A DNA stretch of 64,000 nucleotides from Clostridia bacterium. GTDB taxonomy: Bacteria; Bacillota; Clostridia; Christensenellales; Aristaeellaceae. The stretch covers positions 16,760-80,759 of the forward strand of contig JAFUDS010000020.1 of NCBI GenBank assembly GCA_017464305.1, read 5' to 3'. Shown here piece after piece: positions 38,848 through 47,948 of the stretch. Within the stretch, counting starts at the first letter, position 1; the number at the start of each line of letters is the position of its first letter. Below the pieces are notes generated by a model. That model saw only the letters and a program-made list of their open reading frames with translations. It was not told where the DNA came from and made no database searches. The translations under genes and the position numbers were made by a program.

Positions 38848-40584
38848 TCATTCAGGCGGGAGATGGAAAGTCTCCCCTTGAACCACGCGACACCGTTTCT
38901 CGCAGAAGGAAATACTGTAGGTCATGATTTTTTCATACCCTTCCCGCTGTAGCTCTGCGCAATAACCTTTTTCCGTTATTTGCTTTGTTCCCTGTCGCGC
39001 GTCGGAAAGCATCTCTGTAGGCGCTTTTGAAACCTTTGCCTCCAGAATAAACGCCAAATCCCAGCGGGTCCTTTGTTTGGCCAGGATATCAAACCTTCCC
39101 ATGCCGCTTTCTCTGTTGCTTTTACACAGGTAATTCCGGTTGAGCTGCATCAGGGTCAGCAGCACGCCATGATAGAAAGCCTCCGCGGTATCATAATAGC
39201 TCATGGCGGACATGAATTCATCCGTCAGAATCTGCTCCGCCCGCGCGGCATTCCCCTGCTCCAGGGCCCAGTAGAGGGATCGTACATCAAATGTCTTTAC
39301 CGATTCTCTGAACCAGTCGCTGATCTGATCCCGATAAATCTTGAGCACTTCCCGGTTGGGAATCCGGGCCTGGATCATATCTCCGTCAAAGGAAGCGGCC
39401 GTCAGATATCCAGCGGAAAGCATCACGTTCAGTACATTGTCGGGATCCTTATACAGCTCGTTATAGACAATATTATCCCGGAGGGGGAAGCTGATCTCTT
39501 CCCCCTGCATAGCCCGTTCTATTTTCGCCCTGGTGTCCTCATCCGCCCGTTCCGCCAGCTCCCGGATGATGACGTTGCCGCTGGTGTTGGCCCAGTAAGT
39601 CAGGGGCGGCGCCGCAGGATTGGCGTTCAGATCCTCAATGAATTGAATCACGGACCAGGGATTATAAATGACAGTATTGCCAAAGCGGTATCCATCATAC
39701 CATTCCCGCACCTGCTCAAAATGATCCCCCACGCCACTGTCCTGCAGCAGCTTCCTGACTTCCCCTTCTGTAAATCCAATCGCGTCGCTTCCGCGATGGG
39801 AAAGAACCGTATTTACGGCGGGATTATTCAGCCCGGTATATATTCCTTCCTTCGCAATGCGCAAGCAGCCGGTGATCACGGCGAACTGCAGGTTCTCCGA
39901 GTTTGTCTTCAGCACATTCTGCAACAGGGGACCAATTACGCTTACCATCTCTGGATAATAGCCTTTTGAATAGGCATGCTCCAGGGGAACGTCATATTCA
40001 TCAATCAGAACCACAGCCCTTTTTCCGGAAGCCTTTCGCAGAAAGTAGGTCAGTTGCTTCAGGGATTGTTGGTAATCAGCCAGGGAAATCTTCTTGCCCT
40101 GATCATCAAATCCAGATAGAATCTGTCGATAATACAGCTTGTCAGTGTCTGTTAATGCTTCACTTTCCAACAGATAAGATTTATCGTTATAGAGATCTCG
40201 AATCAAGTTTCGAAGGGCTGGCCACGCCACACCAAAGGTACTGCCCTTCACCGTTTGCAGCGTTATATTGATCACAGGATAGCTGGTCATCTGGTGGGTA
40301 TATCTCTCCCCAGCCTCCATGATCTTCAGTCCCTGGAACAGCTCCCGATTTTCTGTGTTCACGGCTTCATTTCGGGTATCTTCGACAAATCGGCGAATCA
40401 TGGAGAGCGTCAGCGTCTTCCCGAACCGGCGGGGCCGGAGGAAGAAGGTTGTTTCATGTTCGCCGTCGAGCAGAGGAATTAGCAGTTCAGTTTTATCGAC
40501 ATATCTGAATCCGCCTTCCAGATTCTTCTTAAAGTCCTCCGATGCGGTATAAGTCGTCTTTTCCTCTTCCAGCCACATCTTCAT
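38848..40584 (-). CDS. AAA-ATPase-like / PD-(D/E)XK nuclease family protein
   Basis: 578 residues. The N-terminal AAA-like domain has E-G-G-F-R-Y-V-D-K-T-E-L-L, the P-loop variant R-P-R-R-F-G-K-T-L-T and the Walker B-like A-V-V-L-I-D-E-Y-D-V-P-L. The C-terminal part (G-M-G-R-F-D-I-L, then A-F-I-L-E-A-K-V-S-K) is the D-x-E-x-K core of the linked PD-(D/E)XK domain. Such genes are multi-copy in gut clostridia and Bacteroidetes; the role is unknown and may be in mobile elements or defence. GGAGGAGG lies before the chosen ATG. Its 100-bp leader and a bit of its interior have copies elsewhere in the window. Confidence 0.85.
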   Translation of the reverse strand: MKMWLEEEKTTYTASEDFKKNLEGGFRYVDKTELLIPLLDGEHETTFFLRPRRFGKTLTLSMIRRFVEDTRNEAVNTENRELFQGLKIMEAGERYTHQMTSYPVINITLQTVKGSTFGVAWPALRNLIRDLYNDKSYLLESEALTDTDKLYYRQILSGFDDQGKKISLADYQQSLKQLTYFLRKASGKRAVVLIDEYDVPLEHAYSKGYYPEMVSVIGPLLQNVLKTNSENLQFAVITGCLRIAKEGIYTGLNNPAVNTVLSHRGSDAIGFTEGEVRKLLQDSGVGDHFEQVREWYDGYRFGNTVIYNPWSVIQFIEDLNANPAAPPLTYWANTSGNVIIRELAERADEDTRAKIERAMQGEEISFPLRDNIVYNELYKDPDNVLNVMLSAGYLTAASFDGDMIQARIPNREVLKIYRDQISDWFRESVKTFDVRSLYWALEQGNAARAEQILTDEFMSAMSYYDTAEAFYHGVLLTLMQLNRNYLCKSNRESGMGRFDILAKQRTRWDLAFILEAKVSKAPTEMLSDARQGTKQITEKGYCAELQREGYEKIMTYSISFCEKRCRVVQGETFHLPPE

Positions 40585-40690
40585 CCTGCTTCCTCCTCCC
40601 CGAAACTTACCAGCGCATCGCCCAGTTACCAAGGCTCTCTGTCTCTGGATCAATTATATCTGTTTCAAGAACTGAAATCAATTCCCTCTT
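40585..40690 (-). repeat. Leader repeat, copy at the AAA/nuclease gene
   Basis: The minus-strand leader shares GGAATTGATTTCAGTTCTTG, AACAGA, CCAGAG and TAAGTTTCGGGGAGG with 28848-28947. Here it precedes its apparently native gene. Confidence 0.75.
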
Positions 40691-40703
40691 CTGGGAAGAA
40701 TAT

Positions 40704-41345
40704 CCGGGTCAGCTCCATTCTGGATGCGCTTCCCTCGGACATCCACACCACCGATTTTTTCCACAGGGTTGTTCGGCTCAAGGATGACCAGTATGTAGTT
40801 GTGCTCCGCGAAATCGAAGGAGATGCAACATTGGCTGATATTGATACCGCACTTCAAGCATCCCTTCTGCGCGATGCTGTGCAATCAGTGCTGTATGATT
40901 CTTTGATTATCATCTGCGGAGCAGTAAGCACATCGCCGGATTATGCTGCTGATGTAAATGAATTGATACAGTTGCTCCGCTATCGCATATTGGATGGTGA
41001 AAACTGGACAGGCTTCTCCGAGGTCATGGAGAAAAAACGAATCAATGCCAGTGTGCCTGATGCCATTTGCCGTGCTCTTTTGGATACCGTGTATGAGCAA
41101 GATGCCCTAGGGCTTGAATGACGTCTTCTGATCTTAGCGTTCAGTCCATCGCTCAACAGTTTTCGGTCAGTCCTTCGTATTTCAGCCGCCTGTTTAACAG
41201 CGCTAAACAACAATCCTTCCCACAGTACGTCAATGAGATGCGTCTTGAGCGCGGTAAGGAATTATTGGAAAATACTAGCCAGGATATTAAAGACATCGCA
41301 GAAATGGTTGGTAATATTTATGTTTCTCAGGATAGAGCGCCTACA
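40704..41345 (+). pseudogene. Remnants of AraC-type regulators (two pieces)
   Basis: The first 52 bases copy the middle of the AraC gene at 30596-30647. Then a 106-residue frame (about 40801-41121) looks like the linker of a YesN-type response regulator. An overlapping frame gives a C-terminal AraC helix-turn-helix: L-S-V-Q-S-I-A-Q-Q-F-S-V-S-P-S-Y-F-S-R-L then D-I-K-D-I-A-E-M-V-G, which breaks off before the second recognition helix ends. No start, receiver domain or complete DNA-binding domain remains. Confidence 0.65.
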
Positions 41346-41400
41346 ACATTGCGGGGAACGCAGGGCTCCTCCAGGAATACAACCTCTTCTTGCATGGAAA

Positions 41401-41907
41401 TTATTTGCGCAGGCTGCTGTCTTCCCTCCGAGTGAACGCTTCCGCACTGATCTCGACGTCGGAATCATGGATAAATTCTTTCAGTTGGCCACAGCCTGCG
41501 AAAGCCCAGGCTCGTATCTTTTTCATTCCGGGTTTGCAGACAACTTTCTTCAGGTTCTTGCAGTCCGTAAAGGTTCCTGAAGCTAGACTCATGACGCTGC
41601 CAGGAATCGTGATCTCTTCTATGCCGCTTCTTGCAAATGTATTTCCCCACATATCTCTGAGCTTCTCCGGCAGTTCAATATGCCGAAGGTTATCACAGCC
41701 TTCGAACACGAATTCTCCCAGGTCAGTGACAGTTTTGGGGATATGTATGATCTCGATTTCAGGATGAAATCTGAAAACACCGTCGAATATGATCGTTACC
41801 GGTTGGCCGTAATGGGTGTTAGGAATGAATACTTCCTTTTCATCTCCCTGATAGCCCATCAGGCAGAAGGTTTCATCTTCCACCTGCTTAAATCTGAATT
41901 CCTGCAT
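41401..41907 (-). CDS. BspA-type leucine-rich repeat protein, copy B
   Basis: 168 residues, the same length as copy A and differing at only about a dozen positions, with the frame fully open. The repeats I-H-I-P-K-T-V-T-D-L-G-E-F-V-F-E-G-C and I-T-I-P-G-S-V-M-S-L-A-S-G-T-F are identical. It lies in the patchwork duplicate, so it came by copying of 31.0-31.8 kb. Preservation of the frame while neighbouring copies decay suggests either recent duplication or selection. Its ribosome site is AGGAG, 11 bases before the ATG. Confidence 0.65.
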   Translation of the reverse strand: MQEFRFKQVEDETFCLMGYQGDEKEVFIPNTHYGQPVTIIFDGVFRFHPEIEIIHIPKTVTDLGEFVFEGCDNLRHIELPEKLRDMWGNTFARSGIEEITIPGSVMSLASGTFTDCKNLKKVVCKPGMKKIRAWAFAGCGQLKEFIHDSDVEISAEAFTRREDSSLRK

Positions 41908-42128
41908 TATTTATCGCGCTCCTTCACCGGGATGTGTTGGTGATGCTTCAGGGTTCATACGATTTCTTCTCTCTGGTCTATGACATGAACGATGAAGAAA
42001 TTACAGGTACTTTCCGATCAGACTTTTAGCACAAGCACAGATCAGCCGTAATGATACCACAATCCCTGCTGTTCCACCAGGTTCCCAAAAACAAAAAAGA
42101 AGGAACAAGCCAAATCTGACTCATCCCT

Positions 42129-42216
42129 TCACGCAGCCTGCTCCTTATTGCTCATAACCTTTATCCCTGTGTCGAATTCTACTTCCAACTCCGTCTCCCG
42201 CACGGTGATGCTCTTC
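42129..42216 (-). pseudogene. Serine-recombinase C-terminal tail, relic B
   Basis: The frame I-T-V-R-E-T-E-L-E-V-E-F-D-T-G-I-K-V, matching relic A at 31757. On its upstream side it is fused in frame to a piece of the flavin reductase gene. Confidence 0.45.
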
Positions 42217-42420
42217 ACGGCGTAGTAGCCAGTGCGCTCGAATTTGTCATTCATCTTGTTGCCGGAGGAGATGCCGAAGAAATCAGCCACGTCCATATGA
42301 GCTTCGTCCGCCAGGGCCACGGTGAAGGCTTTGCTAGCCTTGATGTTCAGCCAGGTCTTTTTCCCCTCGCCGATGAACAGGATGATCTTGTCCTCATCGC
42401 AGATCTGGCCCCAGGCTACG
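42211..42420 (-). pseudogene. Flavin reductase fragment (copy of 34031-34240)
   Basis: About 70 codons (W-G-Q-I-C-D-E-D-K-I-I-L-F, K-A-F-T-V-A-L-A-D-E-A-H) that are nearly identical to the intact gene at 33763. It lacks both ends. Confidence 0.8.
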
Positions 42421-42618
42421 CCCCGGATGCTGAGCAAGCAGCTGAAGGAATTGGAGGAGGACGGGGTAATCAACCGAATTCTTTATCCCGTCGTTCCGCC
42501 TAAAACAGAGTATTCACTCACCGAAATTGGCCAGACCCTGGTACCCATCGTGGACGCCCTTTGTAAATGGGGGGAGCATTATTTCGAATTGGCCGGTCTA
42601 CCAGTGCCGTGTGAATGA
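42409..42618 (+). pseudogene. HxlR regulator fragment (copy of 35409-35618)
   Basis: The last 68 codons of the HxlR gene, from T-P-R-M-L-S-K-Q-L-K to the stop, with a few changes. The join to the flavin reductase piece lies in the shared CCCCAGGCTACG. The N-terminal helix and the sensing cysteine are lost. Confidence 0.85.
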
Positions 42619-42690
42619 TGTTTCGGTTGTCATGAAACATCACCACTGAAAAAAGCGCCGCATGTGTTGCGACGCTTGATTGTTTAGAAT

Positions 42691-42783
42691 GCCTCTGCGG
42701 TATCATAATAGCTCATCGTATTGAAGCCGTTTTCTCCCTCGTCCGCCAGAGTCCCACAAAAGTTTAGTAATTTTCAAGGTTCG
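42691..42783. repeat. Two further copied scraps
   Basis: 42691-42715 matches 39179-39203 inside the AAA/nuclease gene (GCGGTATCATAATAGCTCAT). 42753-42783 matches 37997-38026, the lon leader, with a worn version of its palindrome (TTTAGTAATTTTCAAGG). Confidence 0.6.
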
Positions 42784-42789
42784 GAAAAT

Positions 42790-42817
42790 GAAACGAAAAA
42801 GACCGTCCCTCCGTTTC
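42790..42817 (+). repeat. 28-bp dispersed repeat, copy 3
   Basis: GAAACGAAAAAGACCGTCCC followed by TCCGTTTC. It abuts the 3' end of the GH43 gene. Confidence 0.7.
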
Positions 42818-44261
42818 AGTCGTCGAAGGTAAAGCAGTCAAACACGGCGATGGGGCCGGATTGGTTCGCGGTGAAGGCGAAATAAACCCCATGCTTGCCC
42901 AACACGCCGGCGCGGAGAGAGACTGTCCAGGCGTCTTCGCTGGATTTCGCGTCGATTTCCGCAATTTCCTTGCCATCCCAGGCGTCGATCCGGACACTGA
43001 TCTTCAAATCTGCCAGGGCCTTTCCCCGGAGGGTAAGGCTGCGGGGGGAATTGGGGCCGAACTGGAGGTAACGATACCCCGCCACGGTGCCATTGGTGAT
43101 CTCCTCAATCGGGGCGGAAATATCTTCCCGCTGCTCCTCTACCCGGCGAATGTAGGCCTTGCCCTCCCCGCCCCGCAGATGGCAGGCGTATCCGGCGGAA
43201 ATCCATTGCCGGGCATCCAATCCATTGATATGGGCTCCTTGAGAAGTCATTTCCACCGGAACGGACCGAACGGGGAGCCCATTCTCATAGGTGATTTTGC
43301 CTAAATACACCTTGCCGTCCGGGCCCTGGGCCGCGTCGATGGGCTCCAGCATGGCCTGGCGGGAATACTCATCCTGGCCGGTTTGCCGGTGATAGAACAC
43401 GTACCAGTGACCGTTGACCTGCATAACGGAGCCATGGTTGTTGCCCCATCGATAGGTCATGGTGCCGTTGCCCTGGGCATCCCGCAGAATTTCTCCGCCG
43501 TTGAAGCTGATGTCGCCGCCCTCCTGGTAGCCTTCCAGGGGATGATCGCTCCACTTATAGGAGAGGAAGCCGTTGTTATCTTCGTAGACCCCCAGCTCCG
43601 GCTGGGGCAGGTTGGCCCGCTTGGAATAGATATACACATATTTCCCGAAGATCTTGCGGGGGCTGGAGGCTTCAAAGAAGGCGTCCTGAAGATTTTCAGT
43701 GGCGGGATCTGTCTTCATCCAGGCCCAGCTGCCGCGGCAATGGCCGATGGGGCTGTTGTGTAGTGTTCCAGGCTTGATGGTGGCCATATCCTCCTGCAGC
43801 TCCGCGCAATAGCTGCCGCCGAAGCCCCAGTAAGCATACACCCGGCCGTCGTCGTCCACCAGAATGCCGGGGTCAAAGCCCAGATCCGTCAGCACAGGGT
43901 CCGTAAAGGGCCCCCAGGGCTGGGCGGAGCGGGCCACATAGATTTTGGAACCCCTTTCCTCCGCGGCGTACATATAGTACGTATCCCCCTTCTTGACCAC
44001 ATCAGGAGCGTAGAGGGCAGCGTCCGCCATGGCGCGATAGCATACGCCATGGCAGGTCCAGTCCGTCAGATCGGTCACTGGGGCGGACCAAACCACATAA
44101 TCCTTTCCGCAATATTCCGTCACCAGGGTGTCATGGGAGCCATAGACATAGACCCTTTCCTCTCCGTCATGGCAAAAGACCCGGGGTTCCCCGTCCGGCA
44201 CATGCTCCCAGAGGGGCATATAGGGGTTCGCACCGCGAATCCATTTCTTTTCCTGCTGCAT
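42816..44261 (-). CDS. GH43-family beta-xylosidase/arabinofuranosidase-like protein
   Basis: 481 residues. N-terminal five-bladed propeller: R-V-Y-V-Y-G-S-H-D, the APDVVKKGDTYYMYAAEERG segment with an acidic catalytic residue, L-G-F-D-P-G-I-L-V-D-D-D-G-R-V-Y-A-Y-W-G, and F-F-E-A-S-S-P-R-K carrying the proposed acid Glu. The C-terminal 130 residues (A-G-Y-R-Y-L-Q-F ... A-V-F-D-C-F-T-F) look like a CBM6-type sugar-binding module. There is no signal peptide, so it acts inside the cell on imported oligosaccharides. GGAGG lies 9 bases before the ATG chosen. Divergent from the CE2 and GH35-like genes. Confidence 0.9.
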   Translation of the reverse strand: MQQEKKWIRGANPYMPLWEHVPDGEPRVFCHDGEERVYVYGSHDTLVTEYCGKDYVVWSAPVTDLTDWTCHGVCYRAMADAALYAPDVVKKGDTYYMYAAEERGSKIYVARSAQPWGPFTDPVLTDLGFDPGILVDDDGRVYAYWGFGGSYCAELQEDMATIKPGTLHNSPIGHCRGSWAWMKTDPATENLQDAFFEASSPRKIFGKYVYIYSKRANLPQPELGVYEDNNGFLSYKWSDHPLEGYQEGGDISFNGGEILRDAQGNGTMTYRWGNNHGSVMQVNGHWYVFYHRQTGQDEYSRQAMLEPIDAAQGPDGKVYLGKITYENGLPVRSVPVEMTSQGAHINGLDARQWISAGYACHLRGGEGKAYIRRVEEQREDISAPIEEITNGTVAGYRYLQFGPNSPRSLTLRGKALADLKISVRIDAWDGKEIAEIDAKSSEDAWTVSLRAGVLGKHGVYFAFTANQSGPIAVFDCFTFDD

Positions 44262-44590
44262 GGCTGTGTTCCTCCGTTTGTTTGATTTACGCTTTGCCGC
44301 TCGAGACGGACGGGATCGAGCGCGCCTTTCCATTGGTTTGGCAATCAGGCTTCCCCTCCGCCCTCTGCGGCTTTTCTGGCGTATAGTTTACACGATCTTG
44401 GGTCCTGGATCAACCATCCTTGAAAATTGAGGGATTGAAGAATCAGCATAACCACTGTATAATTGGAATCGGCGGTCAGCATGGAGGGCAGTTCCCTTGT
44501 AAATCAACAGAAAAAGCGAGAATCCTTTCCTGTTGATTAAAACAAAATCATCGTCTCCCGAAAGCGCCGCCGTGAATGGAGAAGTTCAAT
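44262..44590. other. Divergent control region between GH43 and CE2 genes
   Basis: 329 bases, no gene. It has one clear promoter on the plus strand (44435-44463). I see no sure operator, although GGAATC recurs. Confidence 0.5.
44435..44463 (+). promoter_or_regulatory. Promoter of the CE2-GH35-ybaK operon
   Basis: TTGAAG (44435), a 17-base spacer, TATAAT (44458). Confidence 0.7.
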
Positions 44591-45634
44591 ATGGTGCATT
44601 CAGTAAAAATCATGGGGCGGTACGCCCTGGTTGCGGGGGAGATTTGGATGGCCTCCTCCCTGTGTGAAGTGAGCTTCCTGGTTCGGGATGCCCGCTTTCT
44701 TCGCCTGCGGCTGAAGGCGGATGACACGGTGGTGGACCCGGCCAGGAAGCATTTGACGCCCCGCTATGGGATTCGAGTGAACGGGAAGCTGATCCGGGAT
44801 GCGCACCTAACCCAGAAGGAGGAGGTCATCTCCGTTTTCGAAGCCCCGCAGGAAGGGGAAACGGAGGTTCAGCTGATCAAGCTCAGCGAGTGCACCCAGA
44901 GCCTGATGGCCCTGGCAGAGGTGCAGACGGACGGAATGATTCGCCCGCGACTGGATCGGGCACAGCGAATCGCCTTTATCGGGGATTCCATTACCTGCGG
45001 CTATGGGGTGGAAGCCACGGATCCCCTGGAGAATTTCTCCACCTTTACGGAGAACGCGGAGAAGAGCTACGCGGGGTTGCTTTCCGATGCCCTGGGTGTG
45101 GATCGGGAGCTGGTCAGCATGAGCGGCCATGGAATTGTCTCCGGCTACACGGGGGATCCCGCCCAGCGAAACGAGACGGAGCTGGTGCCGCCCTATTATG
45201 ACAAGGTGGGGCGAAATGAGTTTATCCTGCCAGACGGGCGCAGACTGCAGGAAATTCCCTGGGATTTTTCCCTTTTCCAGCCCCAACGCATCGTGATCAA
45301 TCTAGGCACCAATGATCTGAGCTGGTGCCAGGAGCAGGAGGACAGGAAAGCCCTGTTTCGGGAAAAATACGCAGAATTCCTGAAAACCGTGCGGGAGGGC
45401 AATCCTCAGGCGGAGATTTTCTGTATCCTGGGGGTCATGGGAACCGGACTCAATGAAATGGTTCACGCCGCAGTGGCGGATTATCAGCAGGAGAGTCTGG
45501 ATCAACACATCCAAACCCTGCTGCTGCCGGAACAAGAGGGGGAACAGGATGGATTCGGCGCGAATTTCCATCCCAGCGAAATCACCCAGCGCAAGCTGGC
45601 AGAGACGCTGAAAAGCTTTTTAGAAAAAGGCTGA
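44591..45634 (+). CDS. CE2-like SGNH acetyl esterase
   Basis: 347 residues. The first 120 residues form a beta-sandwich-like domain and the rest an SGNH hydrolase: block I F-I-G-D-S-I-T-C-G-Y-G, block III I-N-L-G-T-N-D, and the terminal catalytic F-H-P-S-E. This two-domain plan is that of carbohydrate esterase family 2, which removes acetyl groups from xylan or mannan oligosaccharides. No signal peptide, so cytoplasmic. The start follows GGAG by 9 bases; the ATG at 44576 lacks a ribosome site. It leads an operon with the GH35-like gene. Confidence 0.85.
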   Translation: MVHSVKIMGRYALVAGEIWMASSLCEVSFLVRDARFLRLRLKADDTVVDPARKHLTPRYGIRVNGKLIRDAHLTQKEEVISVFEAPQEGETEVQLIKLSECTQSLMALAEVQTDGMIRPRLDRAQRIAFIGDSITCGYGVEATDPLENFSTFTENAEKSYAGLLSDALGVDRELVSMSGHGIVSGYTGDPAQRNETELVPPYYDKVGRNEFILPDGRRLQEIPWDFSLFQPQRIVINLGTNDLSWCQEQEDRKALFREKYAEFLKTVREGNPQAEIFCILGVMGTGLNEMVHAAVADYQQESLDQHIQTLLLPEQEGEQDGFGANFHPSEITQRKLAETLKSFLEKG

Positions 45635-45718
45635 GGAAGGCTCTTCTGGCAGCGCTGGAGAGCAATATGAATAAACCATTTTATCATGGAGTAAATTCGA
45701 AAGGAGCAACGCCAAACC

Positions 45719-47380
45719 ATGAAGACCCAAACCATTCCTCACATCACACATGTCAATGACCATCCTGTTCTGATGGTTCAGGGGCAGCCCTTTATTCTCC
45801 TGGCGGGCGAGGTACATAATTCCGATGCCTCCTCCCCGGCCTACATGAAGAAAATCTGGGAAATCGCCGTGGAGCTGGGCATGAACACGCTGCTCCTGCC
45901 GGTCACCTGGGAAATGACCGAACCGGAGGAGGGGCATTTTGACTTCTCCATTCCCCAGGCGCTGATTGACCAGGCCCGAGGATACGATATGCATATCGTG
46001 TTCCTTTGGTTTGGCAGCTGGAAAAACGCCGAGTGCATGTATGCGCCGGGGTGGGTAAAGCGGGATCTTGCGCGCTTCCCCCGGGCGCAGATCGAAAAGG
46101 GAAAGAACAAGGCCGGGCGCACCATTTCGCCTTCACTCCCGGTCAAAATGCCCTATACCACCCTTTCCTATCTGGGGGTGGAAACAGTCAAGGCGGACGC
46201 CCGAGCCTTCGCGGCACTGATGAGCTTCCTGAAGGATTATGACAGCCAGCAGCAGACCGTGGTCGCCGTCCAGGTGGAAAACGAAACCGGGCTGCTGGGG
46301 GCGGCACGGGAGGTGTCCGATGCGGCCGACGCCCGGTTCGCCAGCCCGGCGCCGGATGCTTTTGTGGCCTATCTACGGTCCCATACCGACACCATGACGG
46401 AGGAGATCCGCGCCGCAGTGCTGGCAGGGAAGGAAGCCGGCAGCTGGGAGGAGGTCTTTCCAGGCGCGGCGGAGGAGCTGTTCTCCGCGTATCATGTAGC
46501 CCGCTTTGTCAACACAGTGGCCGAGGCGGGGAAGGCAGTTTATCCCCTGCCCATGGCGGCCAACTGTTGGCTGGATAAGGGCGGTGCCCCGGGAACCTAC
46601 CCCACGGGAGGGCCCGTATCCAAGGTCCACGAGGTGTGGGATTTCTGCGCGCCGGCCATCGACGTCTATTGCCCGGATATCTATGTGCCCCAATTCCAGC
46701 AGGTCTGCGATGAATATACCCGGCGAGGCAGGGCGCTCTTTATTCCAGAAAGCGCCACTCACAGCTATTGTGCGCCCCGGCTGGCCTACACCGTGGGGCA
46801 TTATCACGCCATGTGCTATTCCCCCTTCGGCTTTGACGACATCGGCAAGCCCTTTACCGCCGTGCAGGGCTTCCTGTTCGGCATGGATGTGACTGACCCG
46901 GCCCTCAAAACGCCCCAGCGCTTTGAGGAATACGCCGTCCTGGGTAAGACCCTGCGGGCGATGATGCCCATGCTGGCCCAGGCCTATGGCACCGATCGGC
47001 TGCAAGCGGTCTCTGCCGAAACGGATCCGCCGATTCCGGATCCCTCCGGAAATCCCCTCCTGGCCCATCATCCCGTCATGGATTTCGGCGCCTTCCAGGT
47101 GAAGACCACCTTCCAGAACCAGTTCAACCCCCGGGGGGATGGCGTTTGCCTATGCCTGGCTATCAGCGAGAACGAATGCTGGCTGGTGGGCAATGCCTGC
47201 GATCTTCGCCTCAGCTCTGGGGACAGTGCTCGGCCGAATCTGGATCTCCTTTTGCTGGAGGAGGGCTCCTTTGAAAAGGGACAGTGGATTCCTGGCCGCC
47301 GCCTCAACGGGGATGAAAGTGCGCGGCTCAGCATGACCGCGCCCTCCGTCTGGCATGCTAAATTCTTTACCTACGAGTAA
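45719..47380 (+). CDS. GH35-like beta-galactosidase (DUF5597 type)
   Basis: 553 residues. TIM-barrel start G-Q-P-F-I-L-L-A-G-E-V-H-N-S, then M-N-T-L-L-L-P-V-T-W-E. The acid/base is in V-A-V-Q-V-E-N-E-T-G and the nucleophile in L-F-I-P-E-S-A-T-H. The C-terminal DUF5597-like domain starts near residue 380. Enzymes of this kind cut beta-galactosides from pectin or hemicellulose side chains. No signal peptide. GGAG lies 9 bases before the ATG. Operon: 84 bases after the CE2 gene and 15 bases before ybaK. Confidence 0.85.
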   Translation: MKTQTIPHITHVNDHPVLMVQGQPFILLAGEVHNSDASSPAYMKKIWEIAVELGMNTLLLPVTWEMTEPEEGHFDFSIPQALIDQARGYDMHIVFLWFGSWKNAECMYAPGWVKRDLARFPRAQIEKGKNKAGRTISPSLPVKMPYTTLSYLGVETVKADARAFAALMSFLKDYDSQQQTVVAVQVENETGLLGAAREVSDAADARFASPAPDAFVAYLRSHTDTMTEEIRAAVLAGKEAGSWEEVFPGAAEELFSAYHVARFVNTVAEAGKAVYPLPMAANCWLDKGGAPGTYPTGGPVSKVHEVWDFCAPAIDVYCPDIYVPQFQQVCDEYTRRGRALFIPESATHSYCAPRLAYTVGHYHAMCYSPFGFDDIGKPFTAVQGFLFGMDVTDPALKTPQRFEEYAVLGKTLRAMMPMLAQAYGTDRLQAVSAETDPPIPDPSGNPLLAHHPVMDFGAFQVKTTFQNQFNPRGDGVCLCLAISENECWLVGNACDLRLSSGDSARPNLDLLLLEEGSFEKGQWIPGRRLNGDESARLSMTAPSVWHAKFFTYE

Positions 47381-47395
47381 TCAATAGGAGCGTAT

Positions 47396-47866
47396 ATGGA
47401 AAAGACCAATGTCATGCGCCTGCTGGGACAAAAGAAGGTTCCCTTCGAGGCGCTGCAATATGAAGTGAAGGAAACGGTGCCCTCCGGGGTGGAGGCCGCG
47501 GAGATCCTGGGGGTGGACCCGGCGGGGGTATATAAAACCCTGGTGACCACGGGGCACAGCAGGAATCATTATGTGTTCGTCATCCCCGTGGCCCAGGAGC
47601 TGGATTTGAAGAAGGCCGCGGTCGCCTGCGGAGAGAAAAGCATCGAAATGCTGAAGGCGAAGGAGCTGCTGCCCCTGACGGGATACATCCACGGGGGCTG
47701 CTCCCCCATCGGGATGAAAAAGCCCTTCGACACCTGGCTGGATGAATCCGCCAGGAGCCAGGAGAAAATCGTCTTCAGCGCCGGCAAGGTCGGGTTCCAT
47801 GTGCAGGTTTCGCCGGCGGATCTCCCGAAGATCCTGGCCTTCCAATTCGCCGACCTGTGCAAATGA
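47396..47866 (+). CDS. ybaK: Cys-tRNA(Pro)/Cys-tRNA(Cys) deacylase, YbaK/EbsC type
   Basis: 156 residues. The pattern T-N-V-M-R-L-L, G-V-D-P-A-G-V-Y-K-T-L-V (with the active-site lysine), L-D-L-K-K-A-A-V-A, G-Y-I-H-G-G-C-S-P-I-G and the C-terminal I-V-F-S-A-G-K is that of YbaK, which clears mischarged cysteinyl-tRNA(Pro). AGGAG lies 6 bases before the ATG. Although 15 bases after the GH35-like gene, it has no clear link with sugar use. Confidence 0.92.
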   Translation: MEKTNVMRLLGQKKVPFEALQYEVKETVPSGVEAAEILGVDPAGVYKTLVTTGHSRNHYVFVIPVAQELDLKKAAVACGEKSIEMLKAKELLPLTGYIHGGCSPIGMKKPFDTWLDESARSQEKIVFSAGKVGFHVQVSPADLPKILAFQFADLCK

Positions 47867-47922
47867 AACAGGGGGACGGTCTTTTTCGTTTCATGAAACG
47901 AAAAAGACCGTCCCCCCGTTTC
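47865..47922. repeat. Inverted pair of the 28-bp dispersed repeat
   Basis: Two 28-bp copies face each other across AT (47865-47892 and 47895-47922), making a near-perfect hairpin of 28 bp that overlaps the ybaK stop codon. It probably ends the ybaK transcript. Confidence 0.85.
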
Positions 47923-47948
47923 ACCCGAAATGGAGAGTGATTGTTTTC

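Noticed and set aside
42129-42473. Fused frame of recombinase tail and flavin reductase as a new chimeric gene
   Set aside because: It has no start signal of its own and is explained by joining of copied fragments.
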